Below the pieces are notes generated by a model, which was not told where the DNA came from, searched no databases, and was given only the letters and a program-made list of their open reading frames with translations. Below are positions 1-9,147 of a stretch of 55,486 nucleotides of DNA, in pieces (the first letter of the stretch is position 1; each line of letters begins with the position of its first letter). The position numbers and the translations under genes were made by a program. The DNA comes from Microbacterium pullorum (lineage in GTDB: Bacteria > Actinomycetota > Actinomycetes > Actinomycetales > Microbacteriaceae), in contig NZ_JACSQP010000013.1 of assembly GCF_014836535.1 (NCBI RefSeq), forward strand, positions 1 through 55,486, in the 5' to 3' direction.

Positions 1-149
1 GGCACCCGCCCCGACACATTCCCCCCGGTCCACACCACCAGGCCGTACCGCACCAACTCCGCATGCAACCCCGCCACTTCCGCACGCACACGCGCGACCG
101 CGTCGTGGACCTCGGCGGAGAGGGGCGGGGGAGCAGCGACGCTGGTCAT
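1..149 (-). CDS. araD: L-ribulose-5-phosphate 4-epimerase (AraD-like), N-terminal fragment
   Basis: Only the first 49 codons are inside the window; the gene runs off the left edge. The peptide starts MTSVAAPPPL and contains the class II aldolase motif LVVWTGGNVSGRV, which holds the Gly-Asn-x-Ser phosphate-binding loop typical of L-ribulose-5-phosphate 4-epimerases. The enzyme converts L-ribulose-5-phosphate to D-xylulose-5-phosphate, the last step of the arabinose pathway. The ATG overlaps the stop of the upstream gene (ATGA), so the two are probably translated together. Another class II aldolase (for example a fuculose-phosphate aldolase type) cannot be excluded from so short a piece. It would complement the araB/araA genes about 39 kb away, which lack an adjacent araD. 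Confidence 0.7.
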   Translation of the reverse strand, partial: MTSVAAPPPLSAEVHDAVARVRAEVAGLHAELVRYGLVVWTGGNVSGRV

Positions 150-1117
150 GAGGTGATGTTACCGGGCACAGCATTTTCGTCCCACCAGGCGAGGACGCGG
201 GTGCCGATGAGTGCCAGCCACTTCGACGGCGCGCCCGGACCCGCGTCGATGTCGAACCACACCCGCCCTGCCTCCCGCTCCTGCTGCAGCCACGTGCCGT
301 CGGGCTGCCGCGCGGCGCGGACGAGGGTGACCGCCTCGGCGAGCCGGGGGTCGGGCGGGACACCGTCGTACTGCGCGGCGGCGCGGAAGTGGTCGAGCGC
401 GTTCATCACGTTGAAGCGCCATCGGAAGGGGGCGGCGAACCTCGTGGTCCACGCCGCCACCGGCTCGCCGTCCGAGAGCCGCCGCAGCAGCCGGCGCGCG
501 AGCAAGTACTCCTGGCCGGCGTGCCGTGCCGCGCGGAGGGCATCGTCGCCGCCGACGGCCCGCTCGTACCAGAGCAGCCCCTTCACAGTGTTGAGGGTCG
601 AGTGGAACGACGAGCGCCTCGACCCCTCGATCCACTCGCAGTTCCACCCGCCGTCGGCGAGGCGGTGATCGAGGAACCACTGCCGGATGCCGGTGACATC
701 GGCGCCCAGCCACGCACCGTTGGCGAGCGTGTACGCGTTGATGCAGCAGTCCACCTCGCCCGCCCAGTAGGGCAGATCCTCGTACTCCCACCGGGCGTGA
801 TCGTGCAGGCGCTGGGCGGTGTCGCCGAGGGCAGCGGCATCCACTCCCCACTCCCGCAGGCTGTTGAGCGACCAGGTGGTGGCCGTCCACGGCTGGCCCG
901 GATCGTCTGCCGTCGCGTCGTGCGGGAAGAAAGCGCCGCCGGCCCACTGCCCGTCGGGGTCCTGCAGCGACAGCAGGCGCGCACCGAAGCCCTCGCGGGC
1001 CACCCTGTCGCGGGTGGCCTGCCAGACCTGCGGCGGCGCATGCACCAGGTCGCGCTCCACCTGCCAGCGCAGCGCCGGGTCTGAATCGAGCAGCCACGTA
1101 CGAGCGTCCTCGGTCAT
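146..1117 (-). CDS. alpha/alpha-toroid (squalene-cyclase/prenyltransferase fold) protein
   Basis: A predicted 323-residue soluble protein starting MTEDARTWLLDSDPALRWQVERDL. It has repeated Trp/Gly-rich helices such as DPDGQWAGG, LADGGWNCEW and QPDGTWLQQE, spaced as in the alpha/alpha barrels of terpenoid cyclases and prenyltransferases. No DxDD or DCTAE cyclase motif is visible, so a real cyclase activity is doubtful; similar actinobacterial proteins are often just called squalene-cyclase-like. I chose the ATG at 1117 because the family start (MTEDxRxWLL) falls there; an upstream extension lacks homology-like character. It is translationally coupled (ATGA) to the downstream araD-like gene, which is the only functional hint. 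Confidence 0.65.
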   Translation of the reverse strand: MTEDARTWLLDSDPALRWQVERDLVHAPPQVWQATRDRVAREGFGARLLSLQDPDGQWAGGAFFPHDATADDPGQPWTATTWSLNSLREWGVDAAALGDTAQRLHDHARWEYEDLPYWAGEVDCCINAYTLANGAWLGADVTGIRQWFLDHRLADGGWNCEWIEGSRRSSFHSTLNTVKGLLWYERAVGGDDALRAARHAGQEYLLARRLLRRLSDGEPVAAWTTRFAAPFRWRFNVMNALDHFRAAAQYDGVPPDPRLAEAVTLVRAARQPDGTWLQQEREAGRVWFDIDAGPGAPSKWLALIGTRVLAWWDENAVPGNITS

Positions 1118-1176
1118 GCGCGGGACGGTACCACCGGGGCGCGACACACAGTACCCCTGTTTCCGCGGGGTAGCGT

Positions 1177-1188
1177 TGACAGCTGTCA
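1177..1188. promoter_or_regulatory. 12-bp perfect palindrome in a divergent promoter region
   Basis: TGACAGCTGTCA is a perfect palindrome between the leftward gene starting at 1117 and the rightward gene starting at 1209. It overlaps a TTGACA hexamer on the + strand. Its position suits an operator serving one or both divergent units. The binding protein is unknown. Confidence 0.35.
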
Positions 1189-1208
1189 TTCACATCCTCG
1201 GAGGTCCC

Positions 1209-2267
1209 ATGCCGCACGCGCGTGCCGCGCTGAGCGACATCCTCGCGGGGCTGTTCCGCCTCGCTCCCGCCCCGGCCCCCCGCTGGCCGCTCGCGCTGCA
1301 GGCGGCCGCCGCCATGGTCACCCCGATCGTCGTGTTCACGCTGCTCGGGCATCCCGAGATGGGGTATCGCACCGCGGCGGGCGCGTTCATCGTCATCCAC
1401 GCCTCGGCGCTGCCGGCGGTCGAACGGGCGCGGGTGCTGCCGGTGGTCGGTGCGGGGCTGCTCGGCGCCGCCGCCCTGGGCATCGTGTGCGCCGGATCGC
1501 CCGCGCTGGCCCTCGCGGGCTTGGTGGTGGTGGCCCTCGTCGCCGCGGCGGGGATGTATGGATTCGCCCTCGGCGCACCCGGACCGATCTTCTTCGTGCT
1601 CGTCTACGGGCTGTCCGGTCAGATCTCCGCCAATCTGGATGCCGCGGGGTCGCTCACCTACCTCGGCACGATCGTGCTCGGCATGACCTTCGCCTACCTG
1701 CTCACGCTCATCCCGCTGCTGTGGCCGCGCAGGCGCCGCGTGTCGGCGAGGTCGCTGCGTCAGCTGCTGCCGGGACCGAGTCTGTCCGGAGTCCCCGGCA
1801 CCATGTTCCTGCGCGCGGCGATCGTCACCGTGGCCGGCACCGTCATCGGCGCGTTCGTCGACCCGCAGCGCACCTACTGGGTCGTGGGCGCGGCCCTCGG
1901 CGTGGTCGGGGTGGCGGTGGGCCGACGGCTCGCGGTCGCGCGCGGGCTGCACCGCATGCTCGGCACGGTGGCCGGCGCCGGAGTGTTCCTGCTCATCGCC
2001 CCGTGGGGCCTCGAGGGGCTGTGGCTGGCGGCGACTCTCGGTGCGCTGCAGATCGTCGTCGAGCTGCTGGTCGTGCGCAACTACGGTCTGGCCCTCGTGT
2101 TCATCACCCCGCTCGTGCTGCTGCTCACGGGCGCGGCGACGGGGCAGCTGGGAACGGATTTCGTCGGCGAGCGTGTGATCGACACGCTGGTCGGCGGCGC
2201 GCTCGGCGCGGCATCCGGATTCCTCCACCGGCCCGGTCACGGCGCCCTGCCACTGCACCGCCACTGA
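1209..2267 (+). CDS. FUSC-family integral membrane protein
   Basis: A 352-residue polytopic membrane protein. Two blocks of hydrophobic helices (about residues 25-165 and 200-330) are separated by a short basic stretch (LLWPRRRRVSARSLRQ), the halved architecture of FUSC / aromatic-acid-exporter-like proteins. These families are linked to efflux of aromatic acids, but the substrate here is unknown. The second half has the family-typical RTYWVVGAALGVV segment, like the R-x-Y-W-x-x-x-x-A motif of FUSC proteins. The ATG at 1209 has a good ribosome site (GGAGG, about 5 nt upstream). The gene stands alone and is followed by a hairpin. Confidence 0.7.
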   Translation: MPHARAALSDILAGLFRLAPAPAPRWPLALQAAAAMVTPIVVFTLLGHPEMGYRTAAGAFIVIHASALPAVERARVLPVVGAGLLGAAALGIVCAGSPALALAGLVVVALVAAAGMYGFALGAPGPIFFVLVYGLSGQISANLDAAGSLTYLGTIVLGMTFAYLLTLIPLLWPRRRRVSARSLRQLLPGPSLSGVPGTMFLRAAIVTVAGTVIGAFVDPQRTYWVVGAALGVVGVAVGRRLAVARGLHRMLGTVAGAGVFLLIAPWGLEGLWLAATLGALQIVVELLVVRNYGLALVFITPLVLLLTGAATGQLGTDFVGERVIDTLVGGALGAASGFLHRPGHGALPLHRH

Positions 2268-2307
2268 CGCGCAGCGCGTCACACTTCGCCATACAAGCCG
2301 CCGATGC

Positions 2308-2335
2308 CACCGCATCGGTGCCCGCCGATGCGGTG
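2308..2335 (+). terminator. hairpin after the FUSC gene
   Basis: Perfect 11-bp inverted repeat (CACCGCATCGG / CCGATGCGGTG) with a 6-nt loop, 41 nt after the stop at 2267. There is no clear T-run, which is common in high-GC actinobacteria. Confidence 0.5.
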
Positions 2336-2347
2336 CGCCCGACACAC

Positions 2348-2366
2348 GCCGACACATGACGTCGGC
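2348..2366. promoter_or_regulatory. inverted repeat upstream of the flavin-monooxygenase operon
   Basis: GCCGAC-N7-GTCGGC lies about 90 nt before the first gene of the operon. A candidate -10 (TACGCT, about 2395-2400) follows it. An upstream operator is possible; the regulator is not identified. Confidence 0.3.
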
Positions 2367-2453
2367 GGCTCCCCGACGGCCCCCGCGCTCTCCCTACGCT
2401 GACCGCACGCCGTAGCTTCCGCTGCGTCGTCGTCGCCGACACCAGGAGAGAGC

Positions 2454-3875
2454 ATGTCCCGCAGACCCGGCACCGCTCCGAAACGCCCCCTCATCATCGG
2501 GGCGATGGTGCGCACCCTGGGCGCCTACCCGTCGGGGTGGCGTCACCCCGACGCGCACGCCGAACCCGGCCGTGACGCCGAGGTGCTGCGGCGCATCGGA
2601 ACACTCGCCGACGAGGCGGGCCTTGACTACCTCTTCTTCGGCGACTGGCTGGCCACGGGGCCGGATCTGGAGTTCCGTGACCCCTACCTGCTGGCGCGCA
2701 TCGATCCGCTGAGCGCCGTCACCTTCCTCGCCGGCCTCACCGAGCGCGTCGGACTCATCGCCACCGTCAACACCACCTATGCCGATGCGTACACGCTCGC
2801 CCGCGCGGCGGCATCTGTCGACGTGCTCAGCTCGGGTCGTGCCGGCATCAACGTCGTCACCGGGGCCGAGCCTCGTGCCGCGGGCAACCACGGCCGCGAC
2901 GCACACGCCGACAACGAGACCCGCTACGACCGCGCCGAGGAGTTCGTGCGCACGGTGCGGGCGCTGTGGGACTCGTGGGACGAGGAAGCCTGGATCGCCG
3001 ACAAAGCCGGCGGCCGACTGATCGACCCTGCGGGCCTGCACCGCGCCGACGCCGAGGGCGCGCACATCCGCGTCACCGGTCCGCTCAACACCGCCCGGCC
3101 GCCGCAGGGGCACCTGCCGATCGTGCACGCGGGCACCTCGCCCCGGTCGCGGGCGCTGGCCTCGGGGCTCGCCGACCTCGCGCTCGTCGCGCCGAGCGAT
3201 CTGGCCACCGCACAGCGGGTGCGGGCGCAGTTGCGCGCCGACGCGGCCGCAGCCGGCCGGCATCCCGACGACCTGCGCGTGATCGCGCCGATCCTCCCCG
3301 TCGTCGCCGCCACCCGTGCCGAGGCGCAGCAGATCGTCGACACGCTGCTCGCCCTCGTGCCGGTCGATGAGGGGCAGGGCGCTGCGCTTCCCGACGCCTT
3401 CCCCGACACCCGGTCGCTGGCCGCCGTCGGCCCTGTGCTCGGCGTGGACGTCGCCGCGTCCACGCCGCTGGACGAACCCGTGCCCGCCGAGGTGGCAGCG
3501 CAGTTCACGGATGCCGGTGCACACCTGGTGCGGCTCGTCACCGAGCGCACCGGGCGCCGCGTGGGCGGCGATCACCCCGTCACCTGGCGGCACCTCGTCG
3601 TCACCCATGCCGTGCCCGCCGCCTTCGTGGTCGGCGACGCGGCCGATGTCGCCGACCACATCGAGCGCTGGTTCACCGCCGACGCCGTCGACGGCTTCAA
3701 CGTGCTCTCGGCCTTCCAGCCCGGCCAGTTCGAGGCCTTCACCGCCCTCGTCGTACCCGAGCTCCGTCGCCGGGGGCTCCTCGCCGCCCCCGCCGACACC
3801 CCGACCACCCTGCGCGACCGCCTCGCGCTCGCTCCCGTCGCGCCCACTCGGCGTGCGGCCCGCTCCATCGCCTGA
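2454..3875 (+). CDS. NtaA/SnaA/DszA-family FMN-dependent monooxygenase
   Basis: A 473-residue luciferase-fold (TIM-barrel) monooxygenase of the NtaA/SnaA/DszA branch, which uses FMNH2 and O2 supplied by a separate reductase. Characteristic segments are LDYLFFGDWLA (57-67), ATVNTTYADAYTLARAAASV (103-122), DVLSSGRAGINVVTG (123-137) and NHGRDAHADNETRYDRA after residue 144. The length fits the family (about 440-480). The ATG follows CAGGAGAG. It heads an operon with an ABC importer and a second monooxygenase, so the imported compound is probably its substrate; relatives attack nitrilotriacetate, sulfides, sulfones or sulfonates. Family certain, substrate unknown. An FMN reductase gene lies at 15971. 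Confidence 0.88.
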   Translation: MSRRPGTAPKRPLIIGAMVRTLGAYPSGWRHPDAHAEPGRDAEVLRRIGTLADEAGLDYLFFGDWLATGPDLEFRDPYLLARIDPLSAVTFLAGLTERVGLIATVNTTYADAYTLARAAASVDVLSSGRAGINVVTGAEPRAAGNHGRDAHADNETRYDRAEEFVRTVRALWDSWDEEAWIADKAGGRLIDPAGLHRADAEGAHIRVTGPLNTARPPQGHLPIVHAGTSPRSRALASGLADLALVAPSDLATAQRVRAQLRADAAAAGRHPDDLRVIAPILPVVAATRAEAQQIVDTLLALVPVDEGQGAALPDAFPDTRSLAAVGPVLGVDVAASTPLDEPVPAEVAAQFTDAGAHLVRLVTERTGRRVGGDHPVTWRHLVVTHAVPAAFVVGDAADVADHIERWFTADAVDGFNVLSAFQPGQFEAFTALVVPELRRRGLLAAPADTPTTLRDRLALAPVAPTRRAARSIA

Positions 3876-3912
3876 CCCGCGCTCGACCACGGCGCTCACA
3901 GAAAGCGACACC

Positions 3913-5574
3913 ATGTCCCACACCCGCATCCCTGCCGCCCGCGGCGTTGCCGCCGCGGCCGCCGCGCTCGCACTCGTCAGCCTCACCGCCTGCGCCGCGC
4001 CCGGCGCCGCCACCAACGCGGCCACTGCCGGCGGGCCGGTGGCCGGCGGCACCCTGGTGTATCTGGAGCACCAGGCGCACACGACCCTGTATCCGCCATC
4101 GGCGGGCTTCTACCCCAACGGCGGCATCGTCAACAACGTCTTCGACCGTCTCGTGTGGCAGGACCCGGAGACCCTCGAGCTCAAGCCCTGGATCGCCACC
4201 GACTGGGAGGTGAACGCCGACGCCACCGAGTACACGTTCAACCTGCGCGACGACGTCACGTTCTCCGACGGGTCGGCGCTGGATGCCGAGGTGGTCGCGA
4301 AGAACTTCGACCTCTTCGGCCTGGGCGACCCCGAGCGCGGGCTCACCGTCTCGGAGGCCATCAACAACTACGCCGGCAGCGAGGTGGTCGACGACGACAC
4401 CGTCACCTTCCACTTCAGCGCACCGGCACCCGGGTTCCTGCAGGCGACGTCGACGAACAACTCCGGGCTGCTCTCGGCCGACACCCTCGACTTCACGCTC
4501 GAGCAGTTCGCTCCGGGTAACTCCGCCGAGGTGATCGGCTCGGGTCCCTTCACGATCACCGAAGAGACGATCGGCTCGACCCTCACCCTCACCGCGCGGG
4601 ACGACTACGACTGGGCGCCGCCGGACCGCGCGCACCAGGGGCGGGCGCTGCTGGATGCCGTGAAGATCACGGTGACCCCCGAAGACAGTGTGCGCGTGGG
4701 CGCGCTGCTGTCGGGCCAGGCGGACTATGTGCGCTACGTCGAGGCGCAGGACGAGAACCAGGTCGAAGCGGCAGGGTTCACCATCTACGCGCCGCAGACC
4801 AGCGGTGTGAACAACCACCTGAGCCTGCGGGTGCGCAACGACATCCTCTCCGACATCCGCGTGCGCCAGGCCCTCATCGCCGGCATCGACCGTGCCGAGG
4901 TGGTCGACACGATCTACACGGAGAACTACCCGCTGGCCACGTCCATCCTGAGCTCCACCGCGCTCGGGTACGTGGACACCTCGGCGGCGTTCGAGTTCGA
5001 CCCGGATGCCGCGGCCGACCTGCTCGACGAAGCCGGCTGGACCCTCGGGGCCGACGGCATCCGTGAGAAGGACGGCGAGCCGCTGCACCTCGTGGTCAAC
5101 GAGGCGGGCGCCCAGCCGCGGTCGTTCGAGGCGCTGACGCTCATCAGCCAGCAGCTGAAGAAGGTCGGCGTGGACCTGGAGATCCTCAAGGCCGACGCAG
5201 GCACCGCCGCCGAGGCGATCCGCGACGCCGACCAGGTGCAGATCAGCCACTCGATGGTCGCCCGCGCCGATCTCGACGTCATCAAGAGCCAGTTCTACTC
5301 GCTCAACCGCAACTCGCTGCTGAACCTCGACTACGGCGACCAGAGCATCGGCGACCCGCAGCTGGAGGAACTGCTCGAGGGCGTGGCATCCGACCCCGAC
5401 CCGGAGGCGCGCGTCGCCGACAGTCAGGCGGTGCAGCGTTACCTCGCCGAGCAGGCCTACGTCATCCCGCTCTTCGAAGAGCCGCAGGTGTACGGCACCT
5501 CCGCCCGGGTGCACGGCGTGACCTTCGAATCCGTCGCCCGGCCGAGCTTCTACGAAATCTGGCTGGCGGAGTAA
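3913..5574 (+). CDS. ABC importer substrate-binding lipoprotein (peptide/nickel, SBP family 5)
   Basis: A 553-residue lipoprotein. An Ala-rich signal peptide ends in the lipobox LTAC with Cys27, followed by a family 5 solute-binding fold. The N-terminal VFDRLVWQDPETLELKPWIA segment and the later DDYDWAPPDR and SVRVGALLSGQADYVRYVEA motifs are typical. The ligand is not given by the fold; members bind peptides, nickel, glutathione, opines and others. Its place between a flavin monooxygenase and the permeases suggests a small organosulfur or organonitrogen nutrient. It resembles, from memory, the KPN_01854 subfamily seen in similar clusters. Gene order SBP-permease-permease-ATPase is classical. 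The start follows GAAAGCGACACC, a weak ribosome site. Confidence 0.88.
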   Translation: MSHTRIPAARGVAAAAAALALVSLTACAAPGAATNAATAGGPVAGGTLVYLEHQAHTTLYPPSAGFYPNGGIVNNVFDRLVWQDPETLELKPWIATDWEVNADATEYTFNLRDDVTFSDGSALDAEVVAKNFDLFGLGDPERGLTVSEAINNYAGSEVVDDDTVTFHFSAPAPGFLQATSTNNSGLLSADTLDFTLEQFAPGNSAEVIGSGPFTITEETIGSTLTLTARDDYDWAPPDRAHQGRALLDAVKITVTPEDSVRVGALLSGQADYVRYVEAQDENQVEAAGFTIYAPQTSGVNNHLSLRVRNDILSDIRVRQALIAGIDRAEVVDTIYTENYPLATSILSSTALGYVDTSAAFEFDPDAAADLLDEAGWTLGADGIREKDGEPLHLVVNEAGAQPRSFEALTLISQQLKKVGVDLEILKADAGTAAEAIRDADQVQISHSMVARADLDVIKSQFYSLNRNSLLNLDYGDQSIGDPQLEELLEGVASDPDPEARVADSQAVQRYLAEQAYVIPLFEEPQVYGTSARVHGVTFESVARPSFYEIWLAE

Positions 5575-5594
5575 CCGCCGAAGAAGGAGCCCGC

Positions 5595-6542
5595 ATGCGC
5601 TACGTCCTCCGTCGAATCTGCCAGTCGGCCATCGTGCTGCTGGTCGCATTCACCGCCGCATTCGCCCTGCTGCAGGCGCTTCCCGGTGACGCGATCATGA
5701 TCAAGTACGAGAACCCCGAGCTGGGTCTGTCGCCGCAGCAGATCGCCGAGGTGCGCGAGCGATTCGGGGTGGATTCGGCGCTGCCCGTGCAATACGTGCA
5801 CACCCTGCTCGGGTTCGGTGCGGGCGACTTCGGCTACTCGCTGCAGACGGGCACGCCGGTGCGGCAGTTGCTGGGGGAGGCCGTCGGGCACACGATCGTG
5901 CTCGGCGGTCTCGCCCTGGTCGTCGCCGTGCTGCTGGCGGGCGGCATCGCGTTCCTGTCGACCGTGCCGCGGTTCGGCTGGATCCGCCAGGTGCTGCGAT
6001 CGGTGCCGGCACTCATCGTCTCGATCCCGACCTTCTGGCTCGGCATCATGCTGGTGCAGATCTTCAGCTTCCAGCTCGGCTGGGTGTCGGTCATCGGACC
6101 CGGCCCCATCGAAGGGCTCATCCTCCCGGTGATCACCCTCGCCGTGCCGCTGTCGGCTCCGCTGGCCCAGATCCTGGTGCGCAGCATCGACGACGTCAAC
6201 GCCCAGCCGTTCGTCACCGTCGTGCGCGCCAAGGGCGCCTCACCCACCTGGATACTGGGGCGCAACGTCGCCAAGAACGCGGTGCTGCCCACCCTGACGA
6301 TGGCGGGCCTCATCCTCGGCGACCTCATCGGCGGCGCGGTGCTCACCGAGACGGTGTTCGGCCGCCCCGGCATCGGGCGCATCACCGAGCAGGCGGTCAA
6401 CAACCAGGACACCCCGGTGCTGCTGGCGGTCGTCGTGCTCGCGGCGGCATCGTTCGTCGTCGTCAACCTCGTCGTCGACCTGCTCTACCCGGTGCTCGAT
6501 CCCCGACTGGCCGGCCGTGTGAAAGAAGGAGCCACCGCATGA
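5595..6542 (+). CDS. ABC importer permease, DppB type
   Basis: A 315-residue inner permease with six predicted membrane helices. The first is at residues 8-28, followed by the usual long extracytoplasmic loop containing EVRERFGVDSALPVQY. The EAA-type coupling loop is at about residues 210-230 (VVRAKGASPTWILGRNVAKN), followed by ETVFGRPGIG, the DppB/OppB signature. The start has AAGGAG 8 nt upstream. It partners the next permease in the membrane and delivers the substrate bound by the lipoprotein upstream. The end overlaps the next gene by 4 nt. Confidence 0.9.
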   Translation: MRYVLRRICQSAIVLLVAFTAAFALLQALPGDAIMIKYENPELGLSPQQIAEVRERFGVDSALPVQYVHTLLGFGAGDFGYSLQTGTPVRQLLGEAVGHTIVLGGLALVVAVLLAGGIAFLSTVPRFGWIRQVLRSVPALIVSIPTFWLGIMLVQIFSFQLGWVSVIGPGPIEGLILPVITLAVPLSAPLAQILVRSIDDVNAQPFVTVVRAKGASPTWILGRNVAKNAVLPTLTMAGLILGDLIGGAVLTETVFGRPGIGRITEQAVNNQDTPVLLAVVVLAAASFVVVNLVVDLLYPVLDPRLAGRVKEGATA

Positions 6543-7471
6543 GCACGCAGACCGTCGTCGGCGTCGGCGCCGTCGACCTCATCGAAGACGAGGCCCGTGG
6601 CATCCCCTCGGGCCAGCCGGGCGACGCAGCGGATGCCGCGGACCGCCGGCGCCCGGGGTGGCGCGCGCGCATCGCGCGGGTGCGGCCGAGTGTCGTGCTG
6701 TCGTGGTTCGTCGTGCTCATCGTCGTGGCGTGGGCGATCGCGCCCGGCCTGTTCACGGGGTACGACCCCATCGCCGGCGACGCCGCCGCGGCACTGCAGG
6801 CTCCCAGCGCCCTCCATCCGTTCGGCACCGACGCGACCGGACGCGACATGTTCTCGCGCGTCGTGCACGGCGCGATCCACTCGCTCTCCGGCGCGCTCGT
6901 CGCCGTCACCGTGGGGCTCGTGGCGGGGACCCTGCTGGGCGTCGTCGCCGGCACCGTCGGCGGGTTCGTCGACGACGTGATCATGCGCATCGTCGATGTG
7001 CTGCTGGCCATCCCCGGGCTGCTGCTGGCCCTCAGCTTCATCATCATCCTCGGCTTCGGCACGGTGCAGGCCGCGATCGCGGTGGGCATCGGCGCCATCG
7101 CCAGCTTCGCCCGGCTCACCCGCTCCGAAGTGCTGCGCGTGCGCTCCACCGACTACGTCGAGGCGGCGTTCGGCAGCGGCGGGCGGTTCTGGCCGGTGCT
7201 GCTGCGTCATGTGCTGCCCAACTCCCTCACCCCCGTGCTCGCACTCGCGGCGCTGAACTTCGGCGGCGCGATCCTCGCGATCTCGGCCCTGGGATTCCTC
7301 GGCTTCGGCGCCCCGCCGCCCACCCCGGAGTGGGGACTGATGATCGCGGAGGGACGCAACTACATCGCCACCGCGTGGTGGCTGACGACCCTCCCGGGGC
7401 TCGTCGTGATCGTCGTCGTGCTCAGCGCCAACCGACTGAGCGCCGTCGCCGCCGAGAGAGGACGCCGCTGA
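6539..7471 (+). CDS. ABC importer permease, DppC type
   Basis: A 310-residue permease. A cytoplasmic N-terminal tail of about 45 residues is followed by a first helix (VVLSWFVVLIVVAWAIAPGL), then HPFGTDATGRDMFSRVVHGA, the DppC/OppC hallmark after helix 1. The coupling loop RSTDYVEAAFGSGGRFWPVL and the HVLPNSLTPVL segment follow. The ATG overlaps the stop of the DppB-type gene (ATGA) and its own stop overlaps the ATPase start (TGATG), so the three are tightly coupled. Confidence 0.9.
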   Translation: MSTQTVVGVGAVDLIEDEARGIPSGQPGDAADAADRRRPGWRARIARVRPSVVLSWFVVLIVVAWAIAPGLFTGYDPIAGDAAAALQAPSALHPFGTDATGRDMFSRVVHGAIHSLSGALVAVTVGLVAGTLLGVVAGTVGGFVDDVIMRIVDVLLAIPGLLLALSFIIILGFGTVQAAIAVGIGAIASFARLTRSEVLRVRSTDYVEAAFGSGGRFWPVLLRHVLPNSLTPVLALAALNFGGAILAISALGFLGFGAPPPTPEWGLMIAEGRNYIATAWWLTTLPGLVVIVVVLSANRLSAVAAERGRR

Positions 7472-9147
7472 TGACGCAGAACGTGCTCACCGTCACGGGG
7501 CTGGAAGTCTCCTACGAGCTCGCCGGCACGACGCACCCCGCGGTGAGAGGGGTCGACCTGGCCATCGCCGCGGGCGAGGTGCTCGCCCTCGTCGGCGAAT
7601 CCGGGTCGGGCAAGACCACCCTCGCCCAGGCGGCCACGGGGCTGCTCGCCGACAACGGCCACATCGCGGCCGGCCGGGTGCAGCTCGGGGAGCTGGATGT
7701 CACCGGCTGGAACGACCGGCAGTTCCAAGCAGTGCGCGGCACCCGCCTCGGGTGGATCCCGCAGGATCCGAACAACTCGCTCAATCCCGTCAAGCGCATC
7801 GGCGACAGCGTCGCGGAGGTGCTGCGGGTGCACCGGTGGCAGGATGCCGCGGCGCGCCGGCGGCGCGTGATCGAGCTGCTCGACCGCGTCGGCATCCCCG
7901 AGCCCGATCTGCGGGCGCGGCAGTACCCGCACCAGCTGTCGGGGGGGATGAAGCAGCGCGTGCTCATCGCCGGCGCCATCGCCCTGCAGCCGCAGCTGCT
8001 CATCGCCGACGAGGCCACGAGCGCGCTGGACGTCACGGTGCAGAAGACCATCCTCGACCTCATCGACGACCTCCGCCGCGAGCACGGCACCGCCGTGCTC
8101 ATGGTCACCCACGATCTCGCCGTCGCGGCCGACCGCTCGCACCGCATCGTGGTGCTGCAGGACGGCCGCGTGCAGGAGGCGGGCGACACCGCCCGCGTGC
8201 TGCAGGATCCGCAGAGCGCCTACACCCGCCAGCTCATCGCCGACGCGCCCTCGTTCGACGCGGTCGCCGCCCGGGTCGTGCACCGGCCCGCGGCGCCGAC
8301 GGGGGACGCGGTCGGTGCCGAGGCGGGGGTGGATGCCGCGATCACGGTGCAGGACCTCACACAAGAGTTCTCCCGCGGCCGCCGGCGCGAGGCGCTGCGG
8401 GCCGTGGACGGGGTGTCGTTCACGGTGCCGGCGGGCACGACGCACGCGATCGTGGGCGAGTCGGGGTCGGGCAAGACCACCCTCGCGCGCATCGTGATGG
8501 GCTTCCAGCGCCCGACGTCGGGGCAGGTGCGCGCCGGGGGTCACGACGTGACGGCGTTGGACCGCCGCACCCGCGTCGCCTTCCGTCGCGACGTGCAGCT
8601 GGTCTACCAGAATCCATTCGGTTCGCTCGATCCCCGGCAGAGCATCGAGGCCATCGTCGCCGAACCCCTCGTGAACCATCGCGTGGGAGACCGCGCCGAG
8701 CGCCGCCGGCAGGTCGCCGCCATGCTCGACCGCGTCGCGCTGCCGGCCACCGTGCTCGACCGTCGACCCCGGGAGCTGTCGGGTGGGCAGCGGCAGCGGG
8801 TGGCGATCGCCCGGGCGCTCGTGCTGCATCCGCGAGTGGTCGTGCTGGACGAACCCGTCTCGGCGCTGGACGTCACGGTGCAGGCCCAGATCCTGCGGCT
8901 GCTGGACGACCTGCAGCGCGACCTCGGCGTCACCTACCTGTTCATCTCCCACGACCTCGCCGTCGTGCGCGGCATCTCCGACACCGTCTCGGTGCTGCGC
9001 CACGGCCGGGTGGTCGAATCCGGCACCACCGAACAGATCTTCACCGAGCCCCATGACGAATACACCGCACGCCTGCTCAGCGCGATCCCGGGTTCTGCCC
9101 CGCGCCGCGCGCCGGCAGACGTGCCCACCGAAGGAGTACCCGCATGA
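7471..9147 (+). CDS. ABC importer ATPase with two fused nucleotide-binding domains (DppD-DppF type)
   Basis: A 558-residue fusion of two nucleotide-binding domains that are separate proteins in the classical Dpp/Opp systems. First domain: Walker A GESGSGKTT near 42-50, signature LSGGMKQR near 156, Walker B LLIADEATSALD near 176. Second domain: Walker A GESGSGKTT near 329, signature LSGGQRQR near 436, Walker B VVVLDEPVSALD near 457. Both sets look intact, so both sites should hydrolyse ATP. The oligopeptide-transporter C-terminal region follows the second domain. The fused form (as in YejF and GsiA) is common in actinobacteria. It is coupled at both ends by overlapping codons. Confidence 0.9.
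   Translation: MTQNVLTVTGLEVSYELAGTTHPAVRGVDLAIAAGEVLALVGESGSGKTTLAQAATGLLADNGHIAAGRVQLGELDVTGWNDRQFQAVRGTRLGWIPQDPNNSLNPVKRIGDSVAEVLRVHRWQDAAARRRRVIELLDRVGIPEPDLRARQYPHQLSGGMKQRVLIAGAIALQPQLLIADEATSALDVTVQKTILDLIDDLRREHGTAVLMVTHDLAVAADRSHRIVVLQDGRVQEAGDTARVLQDPQSAYTRQLIADAPSFDAVAARVVHRPAAPTGDAVGAEAGVDAAITVQDLTQEFSRGRRREALRAVDGVSFTVPAGTTHAIVGESGSGKTTLARIVMGFQRPTSGQVRAGGHDVTALDRRTRVAFRRDVQLVYQNPFGSLDPRQSIEAIVAEPLVNHRVGDRAERRRQVAAMLDRVALPATVLDRRPRELSGGQRQRVAIARALVLHPRVVVLDEPVSALDVTVQAQILRLLDDLQRDLGVTYLFISHDLAVVRGISDTVSVLRHGRVVESGTTEQIFTEPHDEYTARLLSAIPGSAPRRAPADVPTEGVPA

Noticed and set aside
3739..5649. 636-codon open frame on the minus strand opposite the substrate-binding gene
   Set aside because: Antisense shadow of a clear lipoprotein gene; no motif, no ribosome site.
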